From NCBI GenBank assembly GCA_023136245.1, contig JAGLRO010000052.1:1-44706 (forward strand): 44,706 bases of DNA, written 5' to 3'. The position numbers and the translations under genes were made by a program. The notes beneath the pieces are model-generated. The model was not told the DNA's origin, ran no database searches, and saw only the letters and a program-made list of their open reading frames with translations. Shown here in pieces: positions 1 to 7,415 of this stretch (position 1 is its first letter; every line of letters begins with the position of its first letter). Origin of the DNA: Candidatus Heimdallarchaeota archaeon. GTDB lineage: Archaea; Asgardarchaeota; Heimdallarchaeia; Heimdallarchaeales; Heimdallarchaeaceae.

Positions 1-1
1 A

Positions 2-664
2 ATTGATGAAGAAATAGTTATTGTGGATACATCTATTGAACCAGAATTAATTGTGGAAACTCAAAGTGAAATAGTTGAAGATGTAACTGCAACAGAAGAA
101 AAAGAACCGATCACAGATGAACCAGTTCCTGAAATTCCACAAATTGCAGAATTGCCTGAAACGGCAGAAACAGCAGTAGAAGATGCGGAAGTAACAATTG
201 AAGAAAAATTAAAAACTCCAGAAATGGTTCCAGAAGAACCTAAAATTCAAGTACCACTACCAAGATTACCTGAGATTGATAAACCAATCGAAGTTGAAGA
301 GAGTGCTGCTGAAATAGATAGTGATATTATCCCAGAATTTGTTGAAAAACTTGTTATAGAATCTATTCCTGAAGAAGTTCAACCTGTTGAGGATTCAGTT
401 GAAATAGTAGTTGAACAAGAATCTGTAGAAACAGAAGGAGTAGAAATTGACTTCACTGCAGAAGATATCAAGAATTTTGCAAGCTTTTTAGTTAAAAAGA
501 AAGAAGTCATATTAGAAGAATCTTTTTCTGTTGATGACATTAAGAGTATGTCTGATTTTCTTTTTAAGAGCAACAATAATAATCAGAGTCACAAAGAAGA
601 AACAAAAGAATCTACTAAAGAAGAAGAAACAGAAGAATTTACTAAAGAAGCTCAAGATATTTAG
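2..664 (+). CDS. Glu-rich low-complexity protein, 5' end cut by window edge
   Basis: The reading frame is open from base 2 with no stop, so the true start lies outside the window; the GTG at 23 is only the first start-type codon inside it. The visible 221 residues are dominated by Glu, Val, Ile and Pro, which suggests a disordered acidic tail. Near the C-terminus two similar 15-18 residue segments follow each other, one containing AEDIKNFASFL and one containing VDDIKSMSDFL, so a short helical motif looks duplicated. A Lys/Glu/Thr-rich stretch ends the protein. Its TAG stop (662-664) overlaps the stop of the convergent GTPase gene. I do not recognise the family; the visible part shows no enzyme motif. 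Confidence 0.75.
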   Translation: MDEEIVIVDTSIEPELIVETQSEIVEDVTATEEKEPITDEPVPEIPQIAELPETAETAVEDAEVTIEEKLKTPEMVPEEPKIQVPLPRLPEIDKPIEVEESAAEIDSDIIPEFVEKLVIESIPEEVQPVEDSVEIVVEQESVETEGVEIDFTAEDIKNFASFLVKKKEVILEESFSVDDIKSMSDFLFKSNNNNQSHKEETKESTKEEETEEFTKEAQDI

Positions 665-1893
665 ATTGGTCTACTCTCACCATATCTTCGATATTCAAGT
701 TCTCCATCAAGAAAAATAGGTATTTCTCTTATTTCAGTTACACATTCATGAGTTGGGAATATTTCAATTGAAATTGTACCGAAACCTTTCTGAATTTTAA
801 TGCCTCTTTCGAGTTGTTCAGCATTTTCAACCGCTACATCAATTAGTGATTTTTGCAGATTTCTTCCACATATATCACATCTGTAATTTATTGATTGATC
901 GAGCCTACGTTCTATATTATCTGATCTGGGTATTCCTTCCTTGGCTAGAAAATCTACTAAAGTATCTTTCATCTTGATTCTCGCTCTACCGATAAGCTCT
1001 TCAGGTTGGAAAAGCTCTCTCATTTCTTTTGCGACATTTTCGAAGAAATCAACTTCTTTTTCAAGAGACATTGATGGAGGAAAAACAGCTGTCAGAATTA
1101 GATCTTGGTCTACTTCCTTCATGTATACCCTGTTTTCTTCAAATGAGAATGCTGCATAATCAAGCTGTAGTGTTGGAGAAAACATCTTTGAAAGGTCATT
1201 TTTAAGTTTTATAAAGTTGAATCCAGCATATCTTTCTGGTTGTGAGTATAACATTAATCCTTGAGATGTTGAAAGGGAAATAAAAACTAAATCTTGTTTA
1301 TCGAATGTTTCTTTTATCTTCACAGATTTACTGTCATCTTTTGGATATACATAAGAAAGTATGTTCTGCATTGCATCCCATATTGTATCCTCAAAAATTG
1401 ATGTTCCATGAATTTCTGCCATTGGATATTCAGTTATTTCAAAGATTTCCTTTATTGATTGAAGAACTGGCTCTCTTTTATTAGGGGGGACAACATCCAT
1501 CTTGTGAGCAAAAACATAAATTCTTGCATCCTTACTTAGTTCTTTAGCATTCTCCAAAGTTAGATCAAAATAATACTTCGATCTCATTATGTTAGATGCA
1601 TCAGAAACATCAACAACAAAGATAAAAGCTCTTGCATCACTGAATGTTCTTTCTTTATATTGTTCAAAAACTTCATTGAGATAATTTGTTTGACCACCGA
1701 CATCAAAGAGGTTTATAGAACTTCCTGCTAAATTGAATAATTTTCTATTAATTCTTACTGTAGCAGGATTCATCGAAGTAGCTTCGGGAGTAAAACCTTC
1801 GAAGACAACTTGTCGAATTGATGTTTTTCCAGATTGAGATAATCCTAAAACAACAATTTTAGATTCATGTTCACTACTGCTGCCAGCAATCAT
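661..1893 (-). CDS. Rag/Gtr-like small GTPase with C-terminal roadblock-like and zinc-binding regions
   Basis: Residues 12-170 form a Ras-superfamily G domain: P-loop GLSQSGKTS at 17-25, G3 DVGGQ at 64-68, and G4 as HKMD at 130-133. HKMD in place of NKxD is typical of eukaryotic RagA/Gtr1 proteins, which signal nutrient status at lysosomes together with roadblock/longin proteins. Residues about 200-300 have the alternating strand/helix pattern of a roadblock- or longin-like domain, as in Rag C-termini. A tail of about 70 residues carries a CDICG knuckle near 337 and a THEC motif near 385, a possible zinc site not found in Rag proteins. At 410 aa it is longer than RagA (about 313). The start is an ATG about 33 bp downstream of a TATA box. 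The nucleotide-binding part is secure; the role is inferred. Confidence 0.85.
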   Translation of the reverse strand: MIAGSSSEHESKIVVLGLSQSGKTSIRQVVFEGFTPEATSMNPATVRINRKLFNLAGSSINLFDVGGQTNYLNEVFEQYKERTFSDARAFIFVVDVSDASNIMRSKYYFDLTLENAKELSKDARIYVFAHKMDVVPPNKREPVLQSIKEIFEITEYPMAEIHGTSIFEDTIWDAMQNILSYVYPKDDSKSVKIKETFDKQDLVFISLSTSQGLMLYSQPERYAGFNFIKLKNDLSKMFSPTLQLDYAAFSFEENRVYMKEVDQDLILTAVFPPSMSLEKEVDFFENVAKEMRELFQPEELIGRARIKMKDTLVDFLAKEGIPRSDNIERRLDQSINYRCDICGRNLQKSLIDVAVENAEQLERGIKIQKGFGTISIEIFPTHECVTEIREIPIFLDGELEYRRYGESRPI

Positions 1894-1920
1894 TATTCTC
1901 TATGACTTGATGGATTATCT

Positions 1921-1930
1921 ACCTATAAAA
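1921..1930 (-). promoter_or_regulatory. TATA box of the Rag-like GTPase gene
   Basis: On the minus strand this reads TTTTATAGGT, centred about 33 bp upstream of the ATG at 1893. That predicts a transcript with a leader of only a few bases, as in other genes of this window. Confidence 0.5.
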
Positions 1931-2047
1931 TATTTATGATAATTCTCTTAATAATGAAAAAAACTTCTAGATGGGATTTAATCACGTTTTAAAGTCTCCT
2001 TTCAAGAAAGTAGAGTGTGTATTACACTTACAATGAAAAACAAGAAG

Positions 2048-2085
2048 TCCACCTTTTTGGAAAGGGCAGTATTCAAAAATGTGGA
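2048..2085. other. Hairpin in the gene-free gap upstream of the flavoprotein
   Basis: Arms TCCACCTTTTTGGAA (2048-2062) and TTCAAAAATGTGGA (2072-2085) pair over 13 bp with one mismatch and one bulged base around a 9-nt loop. It lies within the 306-bp gap 1894-2199, the longest in the window, where I see no tRNA or other gene. It could be the core of a small RNA, a terminator of unannotated transcription, or a DNA site read by a dimeric protein. The sequence alone does not decide. Confidence 0.35.
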
Positions 2086-2199
2086 TAGCTTTGCACTATA
2101 ACGTAAGCATATTTTCCTGTGATTTTTTTAAACAAATATATTCAAGATTGATTTCTAGTTGTGCAAAACAATAATAAATGAATGCTTCTATTTTTAATT

Positions 2200-3717
2200 A
2201 TGACATTCGATGTGATAGTCATTGGATCTGGCTTAGGTGGACTTGTAGCTGGGGCAAAACTAGCAAAGGAAGGTAAGAAAATTTTACTTCTAGAACAAGA
2301 ATCAACACCAGGAGGATATGCTTCTTGTTTTATATTAAATGATTACATCATTGATCTTGGCCTTCACGCAATAGATGGCATGTATGAAAGAGATCCAAAA
2401 ATTGAGATTTTTGAAGACCTAGATGTTTTCTTCAATGTAGAATTTGAAAAAATCCCAACTGGCTTTTATAGGTTTACAAATAAAAGAAAAGATTTTATTG
2501 TGCCTGATTCAGCTGAGGAAGCTATTACATCTTTAACAGAACAGTTCCCAGAAGAAGAAAAAGGAATAAAGAAATTCTTCAAAACAATAAATACATTAAC
2601 AAAGCACACTCATTCAATACCAAGGTCAAAATTCTTACAAGCAATTGTTGGTCCTTTTGTACCAATTCTTTTCTCTAGTATTCCTCAATGGGGAGGAAAA
2701 ACTGCTGGAGAACTATTTGATAAGTATTTTAAGAATGAAGACTTGAAACTAGCATTAGCTGGTACAATTCAATATTATGGAGATGATCCTTACAAGCTTT
2801 CTGCTATAATATTTGCATTAGCCTTATCATCTCGTTTTAAAGCAGGAACTCATTACATAAAAGGAGGATCAGTAAAACTCTCCTATAGTTTAGCAAATTT
2901 CATTATTGAGCATGGTGGAACGATTCTATTTAATCGGAGAGCAACTAATATCATCGTGAAACGAGGAAGAGCAGTTGGAGTTGAATATGTATCAACAAAA
3001 AGAAAAGCTGGCAAAGTTAACAGAGTTGATGCCAAATATATTGTCTCGAATGCTTCTGTACCACAAGTAGTAAATGATCTACTACCTGAAAAAGTGAATA
3101 AAAAATTTAGACAGCAAATAAACAAAGCAGATGTGGGACATTCCATTCTAAATGTCTTTTTAGGTTTCAAAAAATCGCTTAAGGAACTTGGGAATACAAG
3201 TTATACAACTGTGGTTAATAATGAAGGTGTGATCAATCTAGCAGACGTTTCAACCAATCACAAAAGTGATTATGAGAAAAGGAATTTCATTTTTGTTGAC
3301 TATAGTCAAATTGACTCACGGTTAGCACCTTCAGGAAAAAGTACAGGAGTAATTAGTACTGTAGATTATCTTGAAAATTGGAAGGACTTGAGTAAGAATG
3401 AATATATTGAAAAGAAGAAAGAAATTGCTTACATTTTTATTAGAAGATTATCGGAACTAATACCGGATTTAGTTCAACATATTGAATATTTTTACGTTTC
3501 AACTCCTAGAACTAAGTATGAATACACTCTAAATCCACAAGGAACACTTTTAGGTTTTGCTTATACTATTAAGCAATCAGGTATGAATAGACTCAAATCA
3601 AAATCTCCTATTAAGAATTTATACTTCTCGTCTGCTTGGACTTTCCCAGGAGGAGGTTTTTCTTCTACTATTTGGGCAGGATGGCAATGTGCAGAACAGC
3701 TCCTGAAAAAACTCTAG
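2200..3717 (+). CDS. Phytoene desaturase / carotenoid isomerase-like FAD oxidoreductase
   Basis: The N-terminus has the dinucleotide-binding Rossmann motif VIGSGLGGLVAGAKLA followed by LLLEQESTPGG, the FAD signature of the CrtI/CrtISO/retinol saturase group (COG1233). The C-terminus closes with the family's second FAD contact, YFSSAWTFPGGGFSSTI. The length of about 505 aa is normal for CrtI-like proteins. Such enzymes desaturate or isomerise polyprenoid chains with bound FAD, often at the membrane. I chose ATG 2200 because MTFDVIVIG is the usual family start; an in-frame ATG at 2182 would add six hydrophobic residues. No other carotenoid gene is nearby, so the substrate is open. Confidence 0.85.
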   Translation: MTFDVIVIGSGLGGLVAGAKLAKEGKKILLLEQESTPGGYASCFILNDYIIDLGLHAIDGMYERDPKIEIFEDLDVFFNVEFEKIPTGFYRFTNKRKDFIVPDSAEEAITSLTEQFPEEEKGIKKFFKTINTLTKHTHSIPRSKFLQAIVGPFVPILFSSIPQWGGKTAGELFDKYFKNEDLKLALAGTIQYYGDDPYKLSAIIFALALSSRFKAGTHYIKGGSVKLSYSLANFIIEHGGTILFNRRATNIIVKRGRAVGVEYVSTKRKAGKVNRVDAKYIVSNASVPQVVNDLLPEKVNKKFRQQINKADVGHSILNVFLGFKKSLKELGNTSYTTVVNNEGVINLADVSTNHKSDYEKRNFIFVDYSQIDSRLAPSGKSTGVISTVDYLENWKDLSKNEYIEKKKEIAYIFIRRLSELIPDLVQHIEYFYVSTPRTKYEYTLNPQGTLLGFAYTIKQSGMNRLKSKSPIKNLYFSSAWTFPGGGFSSTIWAGWQCAEQLLKKL

Positions 3718-3769
3718 TATTTTTGATTATATTTTTAACTTATTTCAAAATCTTCAGCTTATCGAAGCT

Positions 3770-4621
3770 TTATGTCCAGCTTTCCGCATAATCCTTTATA
3801 AATTGATCAAGAGAACGTGGTTTCTTCTTTAATAGTTTCTTAAAGTCTAGATAGATGGTGTCAGAATTATTGCTTTTGACAGCTGAGTAGATTATCCTCA
3901 TTATTCTAGTCATACCTCTATGAAATCCATATTCTAGCATCTTTTTCTTGAATTCTCTTCCAGAAGGATTACTATATCTTATTGGTTGATTTAGAATAGA
4001 AGTCATCTTCTCTGCAACTTCATGAAAATTCCATGCAGTATCTCCTGTAATTCTGAGTGTTCTATTTTTTTGTCTCCCACTTTTCAATATAGTAGCTGCT
4101 ACTTCTGCAATGTCTCGGACATCTGTGAAACTGATTTTTCCGTCTCCTGCTGGAACGAAAATATCTTTTTCTTTCTGAATAATTCCCTTGTGAGTAGTTG
4201 ACAGATTCTGCATAAAATATCCAGCTCGAATGTGAGTATAAGTGATTTTAAGTTTCTCCAGATATCTTTCTATTTTGTAGTGCGGGACAAATGGCATCGC
4301 ATCTGCAATTGATAGAGTAACTACGTGTTTTATTGACTTCTCCTTAATCAGATCCATGAAGGGAAACATGTATTTTTTCACTTTTCCAATTTCAGGGGGT
4401 CTCATCAAAAATACTCTGTCAATATCTTCTAAACAAGATTCAAAGGTTTCAGGATCATAAAAATCAAGTTTACGATACTGAACTTTATCACCAAATCTGA
4501 TAATTACTATTTCTTTTTTAATACCTGCAGCGAAAATTGTTACATCTTCTTCATCCTTTAGAAATTTTATTATTTCTCTTCCAACATTACCTGTAGCACC
4601 AGTAACTAGTATATTTACGAT
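3770..4621 (-). CDS. NmrA-like NAD(P)-binding protein with a non-canonical start codon
   Basis: The product resembles NmrA-type atypical short-chain dehydrogenases, which bind NAD(P) and act as redox sensors or reductases on quinones or azo dyes. The N-terminal Rossmann motif ILVTGATGNVG is encoded at about 4580-4615 and the frame is continuous from there to the stop at 3770, giving about 283 aa, a normal family length. Between the upstream in-frame TAA and the Rossmann motif there is no ATG, GTG or TTG. The best start is ATC at 4619-4621 (read MVNILVTGATG), with ATC 4625-4627 as an alternative. The first usable TTG, at 4406-4408, would delete 71 residues including the whole cofactor motif. 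The gene is divergent from a MarR regulator, a common pairing for quinone- or drug-responsive reductases. Confidence 0.75.
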   Translation of the reverse strand: MVNILVTGATGNVGREIIKFLKDEEDVTIFAAGIKKEIVIIRFGDKVQYRKLDFYDPETFESCLEDIDRVFLMRPPEIGKVKKYMFPFMDLIKEKSIKHVVTLSIADAMPFVPHYKIERYLEKLKITYTHIRAGYFMQNLSTTHKGIIQKEKDIFVPAGDGKISFTDVRDIAEVAATILKSGRQKNRTLRITGDTAWNFHEVAEKMTSILNQPIRYSNPSGREFKKKMLEYGFHRGMTRIMRIIYSAVKSNNSDTIYLDFKKLLKKKPRSLDQFIKDYAESWT

Positions 4622-4653
4622 TTGGATACACCCAATCGCATTTATTCTTGAAG

Positions 4654-4661
4654 TTTAAAAA
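4654..4661 (-). promoter_or_regulatory. Probable TATA box of the NmrA-like gene
   Basis: The minus strand reads TTTTTAAA here. A transcript starting about 25-27 bp downstream would begin near 4630, a few bases before the proposed ATC start codons. An ATG at 4639-4641 lies too close to the box and runs into a stop after eight codons. Confidence 0.45.
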
Positions 4662-4671
4662 TATTTTGCAT

Positions 4672-4691
4672 ACGAAAATTACGAATACGAA
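4672..4691. promoter_or_regulatory. Triple ACGAA repeat between divergent MarR and NmrA-like genes
   Basis: Three direct ACGAA copies begin at 4672, 4681 and 4687, between the two divergent TATA boxes. This is where a MarR autorepressor would block both promoters. It is a direct repeat, not the palindrome typical of MarR sites, so assignment as the operator is an inference. Confidence 0.35.
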
Positions 4692-4694
4692 AGA

Positions 4695-4701
4695 TTTATT
4701 A
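4695..4701 (+). promoter_or_regulatory. TATA box of the MarR gene
   Basis: TTTATTA centred 27 bp before the ATG at 4725, the spacing expected for a leaderless archaeal transcript. Confidence 0.5.
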
Positions 4702-4724
4702 TCTTTTATTAATAGGAATACAAA

Positions 4725-5165
4725 ATGAATAAACCTTCTAAAATTGGTCTGTATATAGCAAGAATACATCAGACATCTGACAGAATATTTTTGAGAAAAT
4801 TGAAAGAAAATAACTTAGCTGATCTTAATCCTTCACAAGGAAGAGTTCTTTTTGCATTAAGAGAAAATGATATGATTTCAATTCAACAGTTAGCAGATCG
4901 CACTTCTTTAAGTAATTCAACTCTCACAGTTGTATTGGATAAATTAGAAAATAAAGATTTAATTGAAAGAGTTCATTCAAAAGAAGATCGAAGAAAATAT
5001 CTGATAAAATTGAAAGAGAAATTTTTCGAAGCTTTCGATATATATTTTGGAATTGTGCTAGAAATGAGTCAGATTTACTATGAAGGTTTTTCTTCAGAAG
5101 AAATTGAAGAGTTAGAGAAAAAGCTTTTGATTATTCTTGACAATCTTGAGAAACAAGAAAAATGA
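4725..5165 (+). CDS. MarR-family winged-helix transcriptional regulator
   Basis: The 146-aa product has the complete MarR plan. The recognition-helix region reads QQLADRTSLSNSTLTVVLDKLE, followed by the wing with the family signature ERVHSKEDRRKYL. Flanking N- and C-terminal helices would form the dimer interface. MarR dimers bind palindromic DNA and release it on binding small phenolic or oxidant ligands. The gene is transcribed away from the NmrA-like reductase, so it probably controls that gene and itself through the 4621-4724 interval. Confidence 0.93.
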   Translation: MNKPSKIGLYIARIHQTSDRIFLRKLKENNLADLNPSQGRVLFALRENDMISIQQLADRTSLSNSTLTVVLDKLENKDLIERVHSKEDRRKYLIKLKEKFFEAFDIYFGIVLEMSQIYYEGFSSEEIEELEKKLLIILDNLEKQEK

Positions 5166-5216
5166 TTCTTCTTCCAACTAGTTAATTATAGTTTTTTAGC
5201 GAAAAATTAGTAATAA

Positions 5217-5234
5217 TGTGCTGATTGTTGCACA
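5217..5234. promoter_or_regulatory. TGTGC-N8-GCACA palindrome before the ferredoxin gene
   Basis: A 5-bp inverted repeat sits immediately upstream of a TATA-like ctttatcta (5240-5248) serving the gene at 5282. The position fits a transcription-factor site overlapping the BRE. The arms are short, so chance is possible. Confidence 0.3.
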
Positions 5235-5281
5235 CTAAACTTTATCTATAACTTGAAACGTGCCATAAGAGGAGATTTCTG

Positions 5282-6376
5282 TTGTTCAAGACAAAATCAG
5301 CTTCTGATCCTTATGAAATGCTTGCAAGGACATTAAATCGAATTCCTAATGGTTTTGCTAAAGCAAAAGATGGTAGCCATTTGAAGGTTCTCAAATGGAT
5401 TTTTACTCCTGATGAAGCTGAATTAGCTAGCAAAATGAAAGTAACAGGTGAGACATTAGAAAAAATGTCTAAAAGACTGAAAATCCCTACAATAGAATTA
5501 ACAGAAAGAATTAATGTAATGAAGTCTAAGGGTCAACTTCATATCCGATATTCAAAGGAAAAGAAGAAATATGGTCTTTTACCTTTCGTTGTTGGGATTT
5601 ATGAAGATCAATTGTTCAGAATGGACAAAGACTTTGCTCAATTAACAGAGAATTACTTCCAAGAAACTAAAGGTCAAGAACTTTTCAGTCATCAACCAGC
5701 ACTTCATAAGGTAGTACCTGTAAACAGAGTTATCAAATATGACTTTGAAATCCACCAGCAAGATGAAGCGGAGATGATGGTTAGAAGAGCTAAAAGCTGG
5801 GGAATACGAGAGTGTATATGCAGAAAACAGCAAGAATTACTAGATAAAGGTTGTGACTATCCCAAGAGTGTATGTTTATCCTTCTCAAGCAGAGAAAATG
5901 CATATGAGAACAACGTAAACACAAAACCAATCACATTGGAAGAATCTCTTAGGATACTAAGAGAAGCTGAAGAAACTGGATTGATTCACTCTTCAATGAA
6001 TATAGAAGGTGGTTTTGGATATATCTGTAACTGCTGTACTTGTTGTTGTGGTGTTTTAAGGGGTTTAACAGAATGGAATCAACCAGCAGCTTTTGTGAAG
6101 TCAAACTATAATATTTCAATTGATGAAGATCTGTGCATTGGTTGTGGAAAATGTATAGATAGGTGTCAATTTAATTCTCTTGAATTAATTGATCAAAAAT
6201 GTCATTCAAACGAAAGATGTGTTGGTTGTGGTGTTTGTGCAATTGTGTGTCCAAAGGATGCAATGTTATTAATCCCTAGAAAGGGATCAGAGAAAATAAG
6301 AACACCAAAAAGTCTCATTAGATGGATGTTGAGAAGAACAATCTCAAGAAGAGTAAATTCCTTTAGAGTTATATAA
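5282..6376 (+). CDS. Winged-helix and 4Fe-4S ferredoxin-domain protein
   Basis: The first 110 residues look like a winged helix (TPDEAELASKMKVTGETLEKMSKRLKIP, then a basic wing). The middle carries an unusual Cys set: CIC, two further Cys about 9 and 16 residues on, then CNCCTCCCG. The C-terminal third has two bacterial-type ferredoxin motifs, CIGCGKCIDRC and CVGCGVCAIVC, each able to hold a 4Fe-4S cluster. Proteins of this plan occur in anaerobic archaea and bacteria and are usually annotated only as 4Fe-4S binding; a DNA-binding redox sensor or an electron carrier are both possible. The TTG start is supported by the ribosome site GGAG at 5271-5274, seven bases upstream. The gene stands alone. 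Confidence 0.82.
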   Translation: MFKTKSASDPYEMLARTLNRIPNGFAKAKDGSHLKVLKWIFTPDEAELASKMKVTGETLEKMSKRLKIPTIELTERINVMKSKGQLHIRYSKEKKKYGLLPFVVGIYEDQLFRMDKDFAQLTENYFQETKGQELFSHQPALHKVVPVNRVIKYDFEIHQQDEAEMMVRRAKSWGIRECICRKQQELLDKGCDYPKSVCLSFSSRENAYENNVNTKPITLEESLRILREAEETGLIHSSMNIEGGFGYICNCCTCCCGVLRGLTEWNQPAAFVKSNYNISIDEDLCIGCGKCIDRCQFNSLELIDQKCHSNERCVGCGVCAIVCPKDAMLLIPRKGSEKIRTPKSLIRWMLRRTISRRVNSFRVI

Positions 6377-6524
6377 CCTATTGGAAAACATCTAGTTAAG
6401 TTCTGTTTTCTAATAGTGTTAATTCTCACTAAAATTAACATATTTGTGATTATTATTAGTTCAATTATTGGAATTGAGGAGAAACCGTTTTAATAGTCTA
6501 TGTGGATTATATCAGAGAAGATAA

Positions 6525-7415
6525 ATGAAAAAAAATGAAGCATTTCCAGGAAATATAAAAAGATATTTGGTTCTTTTTCTTGTTTGTAGCTTTTTTTTCT
6601 ATTTAATTATTCCTTCTACATCTCAAGCAAATCCTGCGATCATACCATCAGATGATTTTGAAGTTGGAGGTTTGATACCTGGAAATTTTTCACACAACCT
6701 AGAGTTGGTTTATGCATTTGTTCTCTTGGATATTGATGCAACTGAATACAACAAGTACTTTGATGTTGATTTCGATGGTACTTATCAAATATACAATCCC
6801 AACGAAACAGTTTCTTATTATATTGCAGCTCCTTTTACTGGAGCTTATGAAGGATTGGAAGAAACACTTGTAGTACTAGTAAATGATGAAGAAATTGACT
6901 GTGAATTAGTTTATCTAAATGAAACTGATTTAATCGAATGGAATGAATATTTCTGGGGTTATTATTTCACAAGAATTTTCGCAATTTGTGAAATCACATT
7001 TGAAGCAGAAACTCAAACATCCATTAGTTTCAATTGGGAAGCTCGAATGGAAAAAGAACATGATTTAGCACTGATTTATTATGATGTAGGTACTGGTAGA
7101 TCATGGAATGGAGGGGTAACAGAAAGGGTTCAATTCAAGATTCATGGTAAACAACCCTCAGCTTATACTGGAGCTCCTAAGAGTCAAAATGAAACACTTT
7201 GTGATATGTCTAGATTTTGGGGTGGAAAAATTTATACTTGGCATTGGGAGAATCAGATAATTCAAGATAATGTTGTAGGTGTTAATTATGATTATGAAAT
7301 TCTTAAAAATACTACCTTAGCAATCGTTCTACCATCAACCTTTGGTTCTTTTCTTTTTATAATTTTAGTTTCAGTTTCTTACATCTACAAAAGGAAAAAG
7401 GTGATTTTAAAATGA
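6525..7415 (+). CDS. Secreted, C-terminally anchored protein of unknown function
   Basis: A signal peptide (Lys-rich start, hydrophobic LVLFLVCSFFFYLIIP near residues 15-31) is followed by about 230 residues rich in aromatic and acidic amino acids. A C-terminal membrane helix (about 266-288) and the basic tail YKRKK follow, so most of the protein should lie outside the cell. Two Cys pairs in the outer part could form disulfides. I do not recognise the fold. Its stop overlaps the start of the next gene by four bases (ATGA), so it is translationally coupled to a solute-binding protein and may act with it. Confidence 0.8.
   Translation: MKKNEAFPGNIKRYLVLFLVCSFFFYLIIPSTSQANPAIIPSDDFEVGGLIPGNFSHNLELVYAFVLLDIDATEYNKYFDVDFDGTYQIYNPNETVSYYIAAPFTGAYEGLEETLVVLVNDEEIDCELVYLNETDLIEWNEYFWGYYFTRIFAICEITFEAETQTSISFNWEARMEKEHDLALIYYDVGTGRSWNGGVTERVQFKIHGKQPSAYTGAPKSQNETLCDMSRFWGGKIYTWHWENQIIQDNVVGVNYDYEILKNTTLAIVLPSTFGSFLFIILVSVSYIYKRKKVILK

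Noticed and set aside
2033-2101. 22-codon ATG ORF in the gap before the flavoprotein
   Set aside because: Very short, no ribosome site, and it only spans the hairpin.
4587-4769. 60-aa minus-strand ORF across the divergent promoter
   Set aside because: It covers both TATA boxes and the start of the MarR gene, and its low-complexity Phe/Lys-rich product resembles no protein. The overlapping frame with the Rossmann motif explains the coding signal.
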